DNA of 64,000 bases from Mytilisepta virgata (lineage: Eukaryota > Mollusca > Bivalvia > Mytilida > Mytilidae), in assembly GCA_028015205.1 (NCBI GenBank), contig CM051521.1:107732513-107796512 (forward strand), read 5' to 3'. Made by a program: the position numbers and the translations under genes. Numbering within the stretch: the first letter of the stretch is position 1; every line of letters starts with the position of its first letter. Shown piece by piece: positions 1 to 13,431 of this stretch. The notes beneath the pieces are model-generated. The model saw nothing but the letters and a program-made list of their open reading frames with translations, was not told where the DNA came from and did no database searches.

Positions 1-134
1 ATTGCACATCTTCACATAGTGATCTTACTTTCTGCCAAGTTTCATTCAATTCTATCCAGGCATCTCCGAGAACTAAGCCGGACAAAAATCATTGGAAAGA
101 AAGAAAGAAAGAATAATAATAATAATAATAATAA
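1..134 (+). repeat. Tail of an A-type repeat unit (array enters from the left)
   Basis: Begins inside the A-unit body (TTCACATAGTGATCTTAC) and ends with the A-type signature: AAGCCGGACAAAAATCATTGG, a (GAAA)n run and (AAT)n. It joins directly to a B unit at 135, so the array extends beyond the left edge of the window. Confidence 0.85.
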
Positions 135-1250
135 CTAGGTATGATTGTGATCGCCAGCGAGTCACAAGATGTCTCCCAAAGAAACCCCCATTGCCACTAT
201 CTAGAGCTTATCAGAAACCCCCTAAATTCAAATTATTGCAATGTCCTATATAATGACCTTTGAAACGGCGGCCATTTTGAAAATTTTAAAAGTCGTTTGC
301 AAAACTTCAGGTCACCCTTAACATATTCCCAAAGTTTCATATTGATTGGACATTGCATCTTTGAGAAACGTCGCGGACAACATTGAACGGAAAGAAAAAG
401 GAAAGAAGAAGAAGAAGAAGAAGAATAATAATAAGAAACCGGACAAAAACAATATGTCTCCCAAAACTTTGTTTGGGAGACATAACTAGGTATGATTGTG
501 ATCGCCAGCGAGTCACAAGATGTCTCCCAAACAAACCCCCATTGCCACTATCTAGAGCTTATCAGAAACTCCCTAAATTCAAATTATTGCAATGTCCTAT
601 ATAATGACCTTTGAAACGGTGGCCATTTTGAAAATTTTAAAAGTCGTTTGCAAAACTTCAGGTCACCCTTAACATATTCCCAAAGTTTCATATTGATTGG
701 ACATTGCATCTTTGAGAAACGTCGCGGACAACATTGAACGGAAAGAAAAAGGAAAGAAGAAGAAGAAGAAGAAGAATAATAATAAGAAACCGGACAAAAA
801 CAATAAGTCTCCCAAAACTTTGTTTGGGAGACATAACTAGGTATGATTGTGATCGCCAGCGAGTCACAAGATGTCTCCCAAACAAACCCCCATTGCCACT
901 ATCTAGAGCTTATCAGAAACCCCCTAAATTCAAATTATTGCAATGTCCTATATAATGACCTTTGAAACGGTGGCCATTTTGAAAATTTTAAAAGTCGTTT
1001 GCAAAACTTCAGGTCACCCTTAACATATTCCCAAAGTTTCATATTGATTGGACATTGCATCTTTGAGAAACGTCGCGGACAACATTGAACGGAAAGAAAA
1101 AGGAAAGAAGAAGAAGAAGAAGAAGAATAATAATAAGAAACCGGACAAAAACAATATGTCTCCCAAAACTTTGTTTGGGAGACATAATAATAACAAAGAA
1201 ACGGAAGAATAACAATATGTCGTCCCGTGACTACGTTCGGGGCGACATAA
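135..1250 (+). repeat. Three B-type units with hairpin ends
   Basis: Units start CTAGGTATGATTG at 135, 486 and 837, exactly 351 bp apart. Each has a 5' hairpin (GTGATCGC-CA-GCGAGTCAC, 147-165), the motif ATGTCTCCCAAA (169-180), a body, a (GAA)n run, (AAT)n and a terminal hairpin with stem ATGTCTCCCAAA/TTTGGGAGACAT and a 6-nt loop (454-483). In the second copy the left arm carries one substitution (AAGTCT) while the right arm is intact. The third unit is followed by an A-type hairpin at 1217-1248. Confidence 0.9.
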
Positions 1251-2235
1251 CTAGAATTGCAATTGCGAGCAATAGCAGATGTCGCCCCTGGCAGCCATCT
1301 TGAAAATGGCGGCCATTTCGAAAAAAAAGTATTGATTGCACACCTTCACATAGTGATCTTACTTTCTGCCAAGTTTCATTCAATTCTATCCATGTTAAGT
1401 TTTTCGCCATTTTAACATCATTTTTCAAAATGGCCGCCAAACGTCTCCAACCGATCGCCATTTTTTTTCATCAGTTTGTTCTTCTAATTGTACTTTTACA
1501 AACCTACGAAGTTTAATGAAATTCTATGGTACAGTTTTTGAGATATAAACGTTTTAAATTTTCGGAGGGTACCGATCTTTGAATGGCGGCCATCTTGAAA
1601 ATGGCGGCCATTTCGAAAAAAAAAGTATTGATTGCACATCTTCACATAGTGATCTTACTTTCTGCCAAGTTTCATTCAATTCTATCCAGGCATCTCCGAG
1701 AACTAAGCCGGACAAAAATCATTGGAAAGAAAGAAAGAAAGAAAGAATAATAATAATAACTAGAATTGCAATTGCGAGCAATAGCAGATGTCGCCCCTGG
1801 CAGCCATCTTGAAAATGGCGGCCATTTTGAAAAAAAAAGTACTGATTGCACACCTTCACATAGTGATCTTACTTTCTGCCAAGTTTCATTCAATTCTATC
1901 GATGTTAAGTTTTTCGCCATTTTAACATCATTTTTCAAAATGGCCGCCAAACGTCTCCAACCGATCGCCATTTTTTTTCATGAGTTTGTTCTTCTAATTG
2001 TACTTTACAAACATACGAAGTTTAATGAAATTCTATGGTACAGTTTTTGAGATATAAACGTTTTAAATTTTCGGAGGGTACCGATCTTTGAATGGCGGCC
2101 ATTTTGAAAATGGCGGCCATTTCGAAAAAAAAAGTATTGATTGCACATCTTCACATAGTGATCTTACTTTCTGCCAAGTTTCATTCAATTCTATCCAGGC
2201 ATCTCCGAGAACTAAGCCGGACAAAAATCATTGGA

Positions 2236-2267
<32 letters not shown>

Positions 2268-2771
2268 ATAATAATAATAACTAGAATTGCAATTGCGAGC
2301 AATAGCAGATGTCGCCCCTAGCAGCCATCTTGAAAATGGCGGCCATTTCGAAAAAAAAAGTATTGATTGCACACCTTCACATAGTGATCTTACTTTCTGC
2401 CAAGTTTCATTCAATTCTATCCATGTTAAGTTTTTCGCCATTTTAACATCATTTTTCAAAATGGCCGTCAAACGTCTCCAACCGATCGCCATTTTTTTTC
2501 ATCAGTTTGTTCTTCTAATTGTACTTTACAAACCTACGAAGTTTAATGAAATTCTATGGTACAGTTTTTGAGATATAAACGTTTTAAATTTTCGGAGGGT
2601 ACCGATCTTTGAATGGCGGCCATCTTGAAAATGGCGGCCATTTCGAAAAAAAAAGTATTGATTGCACATCTTCACATAGTGATCTTACTTTCTGCCAAGT
2701 TTCATTCAATTCTATCCAGGCATCTCCGAGAACTAAGCCGGACAAAAATCATTGGAAAGAAAGAAAGAAAG

Positions 2772-2804
<33 letters not shown>

Positions 2805-4248
2805 GAAACGGAAGAATAACAATATGTCGTCCCGTGACTACGTTCGGGGCGACATAATAACAAAGAAACGGAAGAATAACAATATGTCGTCCCGTGACTA
2901 CGTTCGGGGCGACATAACTAGAATTGCAATTGCGAGCAATAGCAGATGTCGCCCCTGGCAGCCATCTTGAAAATGGCGGCCATTTCGAAAAAAAAGTATT
3001 GATTGCACACCTTCACATAGTGATCTTACTTTCTGCCAAGTTTCATTCAATTCTATCCATGTTAAGTTTTTCGCCATTTTAACATCATTTTTCAAAATGG
3101 CCGTCAAACGTCTCCAACCGATCGCCATTTTTTTTCATCAGTTTGTTCTTCTAATTGTACTTTACAAACCTACGAAGTTTAATGAAATTCTATGGTACAG
3201 TTTTTGAGATATAAACGTTTTAAATTTTCGGAGGGTACCGATCTTTGAATGGCGGCCATCTTGAAAATGGCGGCCATTTCGAAAAAAAAAGTATTGATTG
3301 CACATCTTCACATAGTGATCTTACTTTCTGCCAAGTTTCATTCAATTCTATCCAGGCATCTCCGAGAACTAAGCCGGACAAAAATCATTGGAAAGAAAGA
3401 AAGAAAGAAAGAAAGAATAATAATAACAAAGAAACGGAAGAATAACAATATGTCGTCCCGTGACTACGTTCGGGGCGACATAATAACAAAGAAACGGAAG
3501 AATAACAATATGTCGTCCCGTGACTACGTTCGGGGCGACATAATAACAAAGAAACGGAAGAATAACAATATGTCGTCCCGTGACTACGTTCGGGGCGACA
3601 TAATAATAATAATAATAACAAAGAAACGGAAGAATAACAATATGTCGTCCCGTGACTACGTTCGGGGCGACATAATAACTAGAATTGCAATTGCGAGCAA
3701 TAGCAGATGTCGCCCCTGGCAGCCATCTTGAAAATGGCGGCCATTTCGAAAAAAAAGTATTGATTGCACACCTTCACATAGTGATCTTACTTTCTGCCAA
3801 GTTTCATTCAATTCTATCCATGTTAAGTTTTTCGCCATTTTAACATCATTTTTCAAAATGGCCGCCAAACGTCTCCAACCGATCGCCATTTTTTTTCATC
3901 AGTTTGTTCTTCTAATTGTACTTTACAAACCTACGAAGTTTAATGAAATTCTATGGTACAGTTTTTGAGATATAAACGTTTTAAATTTTCGGAGGGTACC
4001 GATCTTTGAATGGCGGCCATCTTGAAAATGGCGGCCATTTCGAAAAAAAAAGTATTGATTGCACATCTTCACATAGTGATCTTACTTTGTGCCAAGTTTC
4101 ATTCAATTCTATCCAGGCATCTCCGAGAACTAAGCCGGACAAAAATCATTGGAAAGAAAGAAAGAAAGAAAGAAAGAAAGAATAATAATAACAAAGAAAC
4201 GGAAGAATAACAATATGTCGTCCCGTGACTACGTTCGGGGCGACATAA
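1251..4248 (+). repeat. Five long A-type units with hairpin clusters
   Basis: Units start CTAGAATTGCAATTGC at 1251, 1760, 2281, 2918 and 3679. Each has the 5' hairpin ATTGC-GA-GCAAT (1262-1273 in the first), the motif ATGTCGCCCC (1279-1288), two copies of an internal block beginning GGCCATCTTGAAAATGGC, then (GAAA)n, (AAT)n. Zero to four 60-bp cassettes follow, holding the hairpin ATGTCGTCCCG/CGGGGCGACAT with a 10-nt loop. Two cassettes end the third unit (hairpins 2824-2855, 2884-2915) and one the fifth (4214-4245). Confidence 0.9.
3422..3677 (+). repeat. Four tandem 60-bp hairpin cassettes
   Basis: Near-identical 60-bp units, each an A-rich lead (AAAGAAACGGAAGAATAAC), the 32-nt A-type hairpin and ATAAT. 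Hairpins lie at 3450-3481, 3510-3541, 3570-3601 and 3642-3673. Only the AAT spacer length differs before the fourth. The element 3' end has been multiplied without the body. Confidence 0.92.
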
Positions 4249-6130
4249 CTAGGTATGATTGTGATCGCAAGCGAGTCACAAGATGTCTCCCAAACCCCCA
4301 TTGCCACTATCTAGAGCTTATCAGTAACCCCCTAAATTCCCTTTTGCTCTATTCACCTACAAAATTTCAGAATCCTACCCACCTAGGTTACAGAGATATC
4401 GCAATGTCCTATATAATGACCTTTTCCTGTTTCCATGGAAACAGCGGCCATTTTGATTTTTTTTTAAGCCCTTTGCAATCGCCATCATTTAAAACCCCTA
4501 AATATCAATTTTCATTGAAATCGAAGCACTTCGAAAGAATTTCGAATTTTGGGCCCGAAAAATCACATTTTCGTAAATAACACGAAAACCGTAAATATCG
4601 CTTCAAATTTTTTTTTCGTATAATTAAAGAGCACCTTTTGCTCTATTCACCTACAAAATTTCAGAATCCTACCCACCTAGGTTACTGACATAAAGCAATG
4701 TCTCCTATATAATGACCTTTTTCTGTTTCCACGGAAACAGCGGCCATTTTGAAAATTTTAAAAGTCGTTTGCAAAACTTCAGGTCACCCTTAACATATTC
4801 CCAAAGTTTCATATTGATTGGACATTGCATCTTTGAGAAACGTCGCGGACAACATTAAACGGAAAGAAAAAGGAAAGAAGAAGAAGAAGAAGAAGAAGAA
4901 GAAGAAGAATAACTAGGTATGATTGTGATCGCCAGCGAGTCACAAGATGTCTCCCAAACAAACCCCCATTGCCACTATCTAGAGCTTATCAGAAACCCCC
5001 TAAATTCAAATTATTGCAATGTCCTATATAATGACCTTTGAAACGGCGGCCATTTTGAAAATTTTAAAAGTCGTTTGCAAAACTTCAGGTCACCCTTAAC
5101 ATATTCCCAAAGTTTCATATTGATTGGACATTGCATCTTTGAGAAACGTCGCGGACAACATTGAACGGAAAGAAAAAGGAAAGAAGAAGAAGAAGAAGAA
5201 GAAGAATAATAATAAGAAACCGGACAAAAACAATATGTCTCCCAAAACTTTGTTTGGGAGACATAATAATAAGAAACCGGACAAAAACAATATGTCTCCC
5301 AAAACTTTGTTTGGGAGACATAACTAGGTATGATTGTGATCGCAAGCGAGTCACAAGATGTCTCCCAAACAAACCCCCATTGCCACTATCTAGAGCTTAT
5401 CAGAAACCCCTTTATTCAAATTATCGCAATGTCCTATATAATGACCTTGTCCTGTTTCCACGGAAACAGCAGCCATTTTGATTTTTTTAAGCCCTTTGCA
5501 ATCGCCATCATTTAAAACCCCTAAATATCAATTTTCATTGAAATCGAAGCACTTCGAAAGAATTTCGAATTTTGGGCCCGAAAAATCGCATTTTCGTAAA
5601 TAACGCGAAAACCGTAAATATCGCTTCAAATTTTTTTTTCGTATAATTAAAGAGCACCTTTTGCTCTATTCACCTACAAAATTTCAGAATCCTACCCACC
5701 TAGGTTACTGACATAAAGCAATGTCCTATATATAATGACCTTTTTCTGTTTCCACGGAAACGGCGGCCATTTTGAAAATTTTAAAAGTCGTTTGCAAAAC
5801 TTCAGGTCACCCTTAACATATTCCCAAAGTTTCATATTGATTGGACATTGCATCTTTGAGAAACGTCGCGGACAACATTGAACGGAAAGAAAAAGGAAAG
5901 AAGAAGAAGAAGAAGAAGAAGAAGAAGAAGAAGAAGAAGAAGAAGAATAATAATAAGAAACCGGACAAAAACAATATGTCTCCCAAAACTTTGTTTGGGA
6001 GACATAATAATAATAAGAAACCGGACAAAAACAATATGTCTCCCAAAACTTTGTTTGGGAGACATAATAATAACAAAGAAACGGAAGAATAACAATATGT
6101 CGTCCCGTGACTACGTTCGGGGCGACATAA
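4249..6130 (+). repeat. Three B-type units, two with an extended body
   Basis: Starts CTAGGTATG at 4249, 4913 and 5324. The first and third carry an extra ~320-bp block (CCTGTTTCCATGGAAACAGC through TTTTGCTCTATTCACC) missing from the 351-bp B form. B hairpins lie at 5236-5265, 5291-5320, 5976-6005 and 6036-6065, with an A hairpin (6097-6128) added after the last. (GAA)n reaches about 18 repeats near 5900-5945. Confidence 0.88.
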
Positions 6131-7761
6131 CTAGAATTGCAATTGCGAGCAATAGCAGATGTCGCCCCTGGCAGCCATCTTGAAAATGGCGGCCATTTCG
6201 AAAAAAAAAGTATTGATTGCACACCTTCACATAGTGATCTTACTTTCTGCCAAGTTTCATTCAATTCTATCCAGGCATCTCCGAGAACTAAGCCGGACAA
6301 AAATCATTGGAAAGAAAGAATAATAACTAGAATTGCAATTGCGAGCAATAGCAGATGTCGCCCCTGGCAGCCATCTTGAAAATGGCGGCCATTTCGAAAA
6401 AAAAGTATTGATTGCACACCTTCACATAGTGATCTAACTTTCTGCCAAGTTTCATTCAATTCTATCACGGCATCTCCGAGAACTAAGCCGGACAAAAATC
6501 ATTGGAAAGAAAGAATAATAATAACAAAGAAACGGAAGAATAACAATATGTCGTCCCGTGACTACGTTCGGGGCGACATAATAACTAGAATTGCAATTGC
6601 GAGCAATAGCAGATGTCGCCCCTGGCAGCCATCTTGAAAATGGCGGCCATTTCGAAAAAAAAAGTATTGATTGCACACCTTCACATAGTGATCTTACTTT
6701 CTGCCAAGTTTCATTCAATTCTATCCAGGCATCTCCGAGAACTAAGCCGGACAAAAATCATTGGAAAGAAAGAATAATAATAACTAGAATTGCAATTGCG
6801 AGCAATAGCAGATGTCGCCCCTGGCAGGCATCTTGAAAATGGCGGCCATTTTGAAAAAAAAAGTACTGATTGCACACCTTCACATAGTGATCTTACTTTC
6901 TGCCAAGTTTCATGCAATTCTATCGATGTTAAGTTTTTCGCCATTTTAACATCATTTTTCAAAATGGCCGCCAAACGTCTCCAACCGATCGCCATTTTTT
7001 TTCATGAGTTTGTTCTTCTAATTGTACTTTACAAACATACGAAGTTTAATGAAATTCTATGGTACAGTTTTTGAGATATAAACGTTTTAAATTTTCGGAG
7101 GGTACCGATCTTTGAATGGCGGCCATCTTGAAAATGGCGGCCATTTGGGAAAAAAAAGTATTGATTGCACACCTTCACATAGTGATCTTACTTTCTGCCA
7201 AGTTTCATTCAATTCTATCCAGGCATCTCCGAGAACTAAGCCGGACAAAAATCATTGGAAAGAAAGAAAGAAAGAATAATAATAACTAGAATTGCAATTG
7301 CGAGCAATAGCAGATGTCGCCCCTGGCAGCCATCTTGAAAATGGCGGCCATTTCGAAAAAAAAAGTATTGATTGCACACCTTCACATAGTGATCTTACTT
7401 TCTGCCAAGTTTCATTCAATTCTATCCATGTTAAGTTTTTCGCCATTTTAACATCATTTTTCAAAATGGCCGTCAAACGTCTCCAACCGATCGCCATTTT
7501 TTTTCATCAGTTTGTTCTTCTAATTGTACTTTACAAACCTACGAAGTTTAATGAAATTCTATGGTACAGTTTTTGAGATATAAACGTTTTAAATTTTCGG
7601 AGGGTACCGATCTTTGAATGGCGGCCATCTTGAAAATGGCGGCCATTTCGAAAAAAAAAGTATTGATTGCACATCTTCACATAGTGATCTTACTTTCTGC
7701 CAAGTTTCATTCAATTCTATCCAGGCATCTCCGAGAACTAAGCCGGACAAAAATCATTGGA

Positions 7762-7793
<32 letters not shown>

Positions 7794-8131
7794 ATAATAA
7801 TAATAATAACAAAGAAACGGAAGAATAACAATATATCGTCCCGATACTACGTTCGGGGCGACATAATAATAATAATAACAAAGAAACGGAAGAATAACAA
7901 TATGTCGTCCCGTGACTACGTTCGGGGCGACATAACTAGAATTGCAATTGCGAGCAATAGCAGATGTCGCCCCTGGCAGCCATCTTGAAAATGGCGGCCA
8001 TTTCGAAAAAAAAAGTATTGATTGCACACCTTCACATAGTGATCTTACTTTCTGCCAAGTTTCATTCAATTCTATCCAGGCATCTCCGAGAACTAAGCTG
8101 GACAAAAATCATTGGAAAGAAAGAATAATAA
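6131..8131 (+). repeat. Six A-type units, short and long forms mixed
   Basis: Starts at 6131, 6327, 6585, 6784, 7286 and 7936. Short units are about 200 bp and lack the middle block (CATGTTAAGTTTTTCGCC to GAGGGTACCGATC) present in the long ones. An A hairpin follows the second unit (6549-6580). Two follow the fifth (7832-7863 and 7901-7932); the first of these has substitutions in the left arm and loop (ATATCG, GATACT) but an intact right arm. Confidence 0.88.
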
Positions 8132-9521
8132 CTAGGTATGATTGTGATCGCAAGCGAGTCACAAGATGTCTCCCAAACCCCCATTGCCACTATCTAGAGC
8201 TTATCAGTAACCCCCTAAATTCCCTTTTGCTCTATTCACCTACAAAATTTCAGAATCCTACCCACCTAGGTTACAGAGATATCGCAATGTCCTATATAAT
8301 GACCTTTTCCTGTTTCCATGGAAACAGCGGCCATTTTGATTTTTTTTAAGCCCTTTGCAATCGCCATCATTTAAAACCCCTAAATATCAATTTTCATTGA
8401 AATCGAAGCACTTCGAAAGAATTTCGAATTTTGGGCCCGAAAAATCACATTTTCGTAAATAACGCGAAAACCGTAAATATCGCTTCAAATTTTTTTTTCG
8501 TATAATTAAAGAGCACCTTTTGCTCTATTCACCTACAAAATTTCAGAATCCTACCCACCTAGGTTACTGACATAAAGCAATGTCTCCTATATAATGACCT
8601 TTTTCTGTTTCCACGGAAACGGCGGCCATTTTGAAAATTTTAAAAGTCGTTTGCAAAACTTCAGGTCACCCTTAACATATTCCCAAAGTTTCATATCGAT
8701 TGGACATTGCATCTTTGAGAAACGTCGCGGACAACATTGAACGGAAAGAAAAAGGAAAGAAGAAGAAGAAGAAGAAGAAGAAGAAGAAGAAGAAGAAGAA
8801 GAATAATAATAAGAAACCGGACAAAAACAATATGTCTCCCAAAACTTTGTTTGGGAGACATAACTAGGTATGATTGTGATCGCAAGCGAGTCACAAGATG
8901 TCTCCCAAACCCCCATTGCCACTATCTAGAGCTTATCAGTAACCCCCTAAATTCCCTTTTGCTCTATTCACCTACAAAATTTCAGAATCCTACCCACCTA
9001 GGTTACAGAGATATCGCAATGTCCTATATAATGACCTTTTCCTGTTTCCATGGAAACAGCGGCCATTTTGATTTTTTTTTAAGCCCTTTGCAATCGCCAT
9101 CATTTAAAACCCCTAAATATCAATTTTCATTGAAATCGAAGCACTTCGAAAGAATTTCGAATTTTGGGCCCGAAAAATCACATTTTCGTAAATAACACGA
9201 AAACCGTAAATATCGCTTCAAATTTTTTTTTCGTATAATTAAAGAGCACCTTTTGCTCTATTCACCTACAAAATTTCAGAATCCTACCCACCTAGGTTAC
9301 TGACATAAAGCAATGTCTCCTATATAATGACCTTTTTCTGTTTCCACGGAAACAGCGGCCATTTTGAAAATTTTAAAAGTCGTTTGCAAAACTTCAGGTC
9401 ACCCTTAACATATTCCCAAAGTTTCATATTGATTGGACATTGCATCTTTGAGAAACGTCGCGGACAACATTGAACGGAAAGAAAAAGGAAAGAAGAAGAA
9501 GAAGAAGAAGAAGAAGAAGAA
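8132..9521 (+). repeat. Two extended B-type units
   Basis: Starts at 8132 and 8864. The first ends with a B hairpin (8831-8860). The second has none: its (GAA)n run goes directly into the CTAG start of an A unit, showing that units can also join at the microsatellite before the hairpin. Confidence 0.87.
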
Positions 9522-10736
9522 CTAGAATTGCAATTGCGAGCAATAGCAGATGTCGCCCCTGGCAGCCATCTAGAAAATGGCGGCCATTTCGAAAAAAAAA
9601 GTATTGATTGCATACCTTCACATAGTGATCTTACTTTCTGCCAAGTTTCATTCAATTCTATCCATGTTAAGTTTTTCGCCATTTTAACATCATTTTTCAA
9701 AATGGCCGCCAAACGTCTCCAACCGATCGCCATTTTTTTTCATCAGTTTGTTCTTCTAATTGTACTTTACAAACATACGAAGTTTAATGAAATTCTATGG
9801 TACAGTTTTTGAGATATAAACGTGTTAAATTACCGATCTATGAATGGCGGCCATCTTGAAAATGGCGGCCATTTTGAAAAAAAAGTACTGATTGCACACC
9901 TTCACATAGTGATCTTACTTTCTGCCAAGTTTCATTCAATTCTATCCAGGCATCTCCGAGAACTAAGCCGGACAAAAATCATTGGAAAGAAAGAATAATA
10001 ACAAAGAAACGGAAGAATAACAATATGTCGTCCCGTGACTACGTTCGGGGCGACATAATAATAATAAGAAACCGGACAAAAACAATATGTCTCCCAAAAC
10101 TTTGTTTGGGAGACATAACTAGGTATGATTGTGATCGCAAGCGAGTCACAAGATGTCTCCCAAACAAACCCCCATTGCCACTATCTAGAGCTTATCAGAA
10201 ACCCCTAAATTCAAATTATCGCAATGTCCTATATAATGACCTTGTCCTGTTTCCACGGAAACAGCAGCCATTTTGATTTTTTTAAGCCCTTTGCAATCGC
10301 CATCATTTAAAACCCCTAAATATCAATTTTCATTGAAATCGAAGCACTTCGAAAGAATTTCGAATTTTGGGCCCGAAAAATCGCATTTTCGTAAATAACG
10401 CGAAAACCGTAAATATCGCTTCAAATTTTTTTTTCGTATAATTAAAGAGCACCTTTTGCTCTATTCACCTACAAAATTTCAGAATCCTACCCACCTAGGT
10501 TACTGACATAAAGCAATGTCCTATATATAATGACCTTTTTCTGTTTCCACGGAAACGGCGGCCATTTTGAAAATTTTAAAAGTCGTTTGCAAAACTTCAG
10601 GTCACCCTTAACATATTCCCAAAGTTTCATATTGATTGGACATTGCATCTTTGAGAAACGTCGCGGACAACATTGAACGGAAAGAAAAAGGAAAGAAGAA
10701 GAAGAAGAAGAAGAAGAAGAAGAAGAAGAATAATAA
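9522..10736 (+). repeat. One A-type unit followed by one extended B-type unit
   Basis: The A unit (9522-10118) has a variant centre (CGTGTTAAATTACCGATC instead of CGTTTTAAATTTTCGGAGG) and ends with an A hairpin (10025-10056) followed by a B hairpin (10086-10115). The B unit (10119-10736) resembles the one at 5324 and ends in (GAA)n(AAT)n without a hairpin. Confidence 0.86.
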
Positions 10737-11497
10737 CTAGAATTGCAATTGCGAGCAATAGCAGATGTCGCCCCTGGCAGCCATCTTGAAAATGGCGGCC
10801 ATTTCGAAAAAAAAAGTATTGATTGCACACCTTCACATAGTGATCTTACTTTCTGCCAAGTTTCATTCAATTCTATCCATGTTAAGTTTTTCGCCATTTT
10901 AACATCATTTTTCAAAATGGCCGCCAAACGTCTCCAACCGATCGCCATTTTTTTTCATCAGTTTGTTCTTCTAATTGTACTTTACAAACATACGAAGTTT
11001 AATGAAATTCTATGGTACAGTTTTTGAGATATAAACGTGTTAAATTACCGATCTATGAATGGCGGCCATCTTGAAAATGGCGGCCATTTTGAAAAAAAAA
11101 GTACTGATTGCACACCTTCACATAGTGATCTTACTTTCTGCCAAGTTTCATTCAATTCTATCGATGTTAAGTTTTTCGCCATTTTAACATCATTTTTCAA
11201 AATGGCCGCCAAACGTCTCCAACCGATCGCCATTTTTTTTCATGAGTTTGTTCTTCTAATTGTACTTTACAAACATACGAAGTTTAATGAAATTCTATGG
11301 TACAGTTTTTGAGATATAAACGTTTTAAATTTTCGGAGGGTACCGATCTTTGAATGGCGGCCATCTTGAAAATGGCGGCCATTTGGGAAAAAAAAGTATT
11401 GATTGCACACCTTCACATAGTGATCTTACTTTCTGCCAAGTTTCATTCAATTCTATCCAGGCATCTCCGAGAACTAAGCCGGACAAAAATCATTGGA

Positions 11498-11529
<32 letters not shown>

Positions 11530-12823
11530 ATAATAATAATAACAAAGAAACGGAAGAATAACAATATGTCGTCCCGTGACTACGTTCGGGGCGACATAAT
11601 AAGAAACCGGACAAAAACAATATGTCTCCCAAAACTTTGTTTGGGAGACATAATAACTAGAATTGCAATTGCGAGCAATAGCAGATGTCGCCCCTGGCAG
11701 CCATCTTGAAAATGGCGGCCATTTCGAAAAAAAAAGTATTGATTGCACACCTTCACATAGTGATCTTACTTTCTGCCAAGTTTCATTCAATTCTATCCAG
11801 GCATCTCCGAGAACTAAGCCGGACAAAAATCATTGGAAAGAAAGAATAATAATAACTAGAATTGCAATTGCGAGCAATAGCAGATGTCGCCCCTGGCAGC
11901 CATCTTGAAAATGGCGGCCATTTTGAAAAAAAAAGTACTGATTGGACACCTTCACATAGTGATCTTACTTTCTGCCAAGTTTCATTCAATTCTATCGATG
12001 TTAAGTTTTTCGCCATTTTAACATCATTTTTCAAAATGGCCGCCAAACGTCTCCAACCGATCGCCATTTTTTTTCATGAGTTTGTTCTTCTAATTGTACT
12101 TTACAAACATACGAAGTTTAATGAAATTCTATGGTACAGTTTTTGAGATATAAACGTTTTAAATTTTCGGAGGGTACCGATCTTTGAATGGCGGCCATCT
12201 TGAAAATGGCGGCCATTTCGAAAAAAAAAGTATTGATTGCACATCTTCACATAGTGATCTTACTTTCTGCCAAGTTTCATTCAATTCTATCCAGGCATCT
12301 CCGAGAACTAAGCCGGACAAAAATCATTGGAAAGAAAGAAAGAAAGAAAGAAAGAATAATAACTAGAATTGCAATTGCGAGCAATAGCAGATGTCGCCCC
12401 TGATGGCGGCCATTTTGAAAAAAAAAGTACTGATTGCACACCTTCACATAGTGATCTTACTTTCTGCCAAGTTTCATTCAATTCTATCGATGTTAAGTTT
12501 TTCGCCATTTTAACATCATTTTTCAAAATGGCCGCCAAACGTCTCCAACCGATCGCCATTTTTTTTCATGAGTTTGTTCTTCTAATTGTACTTTACAAAC
12601 ATACGAAGTTTAATGAAATTCTATGGTACAGTTTTTGAGATATAAACGTTTTAAATTTTCGGAGGGTACCGATCTTTGAATGGCGGCCATCTTGAAAATG
12701 GCGGCCATTTCGAAAAAAAAAGTATTGATTGCACATCTTCACATAGTGATCTTACTTTCTGCCAAGTTTCATTCAATTCTATCCAGGCATCTCCGAGAAC
12801 TAAGCCGGACAAAAATCATTGGA

Positions 12824-12855
<32 letters not shown>

Positions 12856-13431
12856 ATAATAATAACAAAGAAACGGAAGAATAACAATATGTCGTCCCGT
12901 GACTACGTTCGGGGCGACATAATAACTAGAATTGCAATTGCGAGCAATAGCAGATGTCGCCCCTGGCAGCCATCTTGAAAATGGCGGCCATTTCGAAAAA
13001 AAAGTATTGATTGCACACCTTCACATAGTGATCTTACTTTCTGCCAAGTTTCATTCAATTCTATCCATGTTAAGTTTTTCGCCATTTTAACATCATTTTT
13101 CAAAATGGCCGCCAAACGTCTCCAACCGATCGCCATTTTTTTTCATCAGTTTGTTCTTCTAATTGTACTTTACAAACCTACGAAGTTTAATGAAATTCTA
13201 TGGTACAGTTTTTGAGATATAAACGTTTTAAATTTTCGGAGGGTACCGATCTTTGAATGGCGGCCATCTTGAAAATGGCGGCCATTTCGAAAAAAAAAGT
13301 ATTGATTGCACATCTTCACATAGTGATCTTACTTTCTGCCAAGTTTCATTCAATTCTATCCAGGCATCTCCGAGAACTAAGCCGGACAAAAATCATTGGA
13401 AAGAAAGAAAGAAAGAAAGAAAGAATAATAA
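10737..13431 (+). repeat. Five A-type units, one with a duplicated body
   Basis: Starts at 10737, 11657, 11856, 12363 and 12926. The first is about 920 bp because its body block is present three times. It ends with A (11567-11598) and B (11620-11649) hairpins. The unit at 12363 has a small deletion just after the motif (GTCGCCCCTGATGGCGGCC). An A hairpin lies at 12889-12920. Confidence 0.87.

Noticed and set aside
383..6183. Many open frames rich in Lys/Arg/Asn (KKKERRRRRR, KNNNMSSRDYVRGD)
   Set aside because: They are translations of (GAA)n, (GAAA)n, (AAT)n and the hairpin cassettes, recur with every repeat unit and have no domain or splice evidence.
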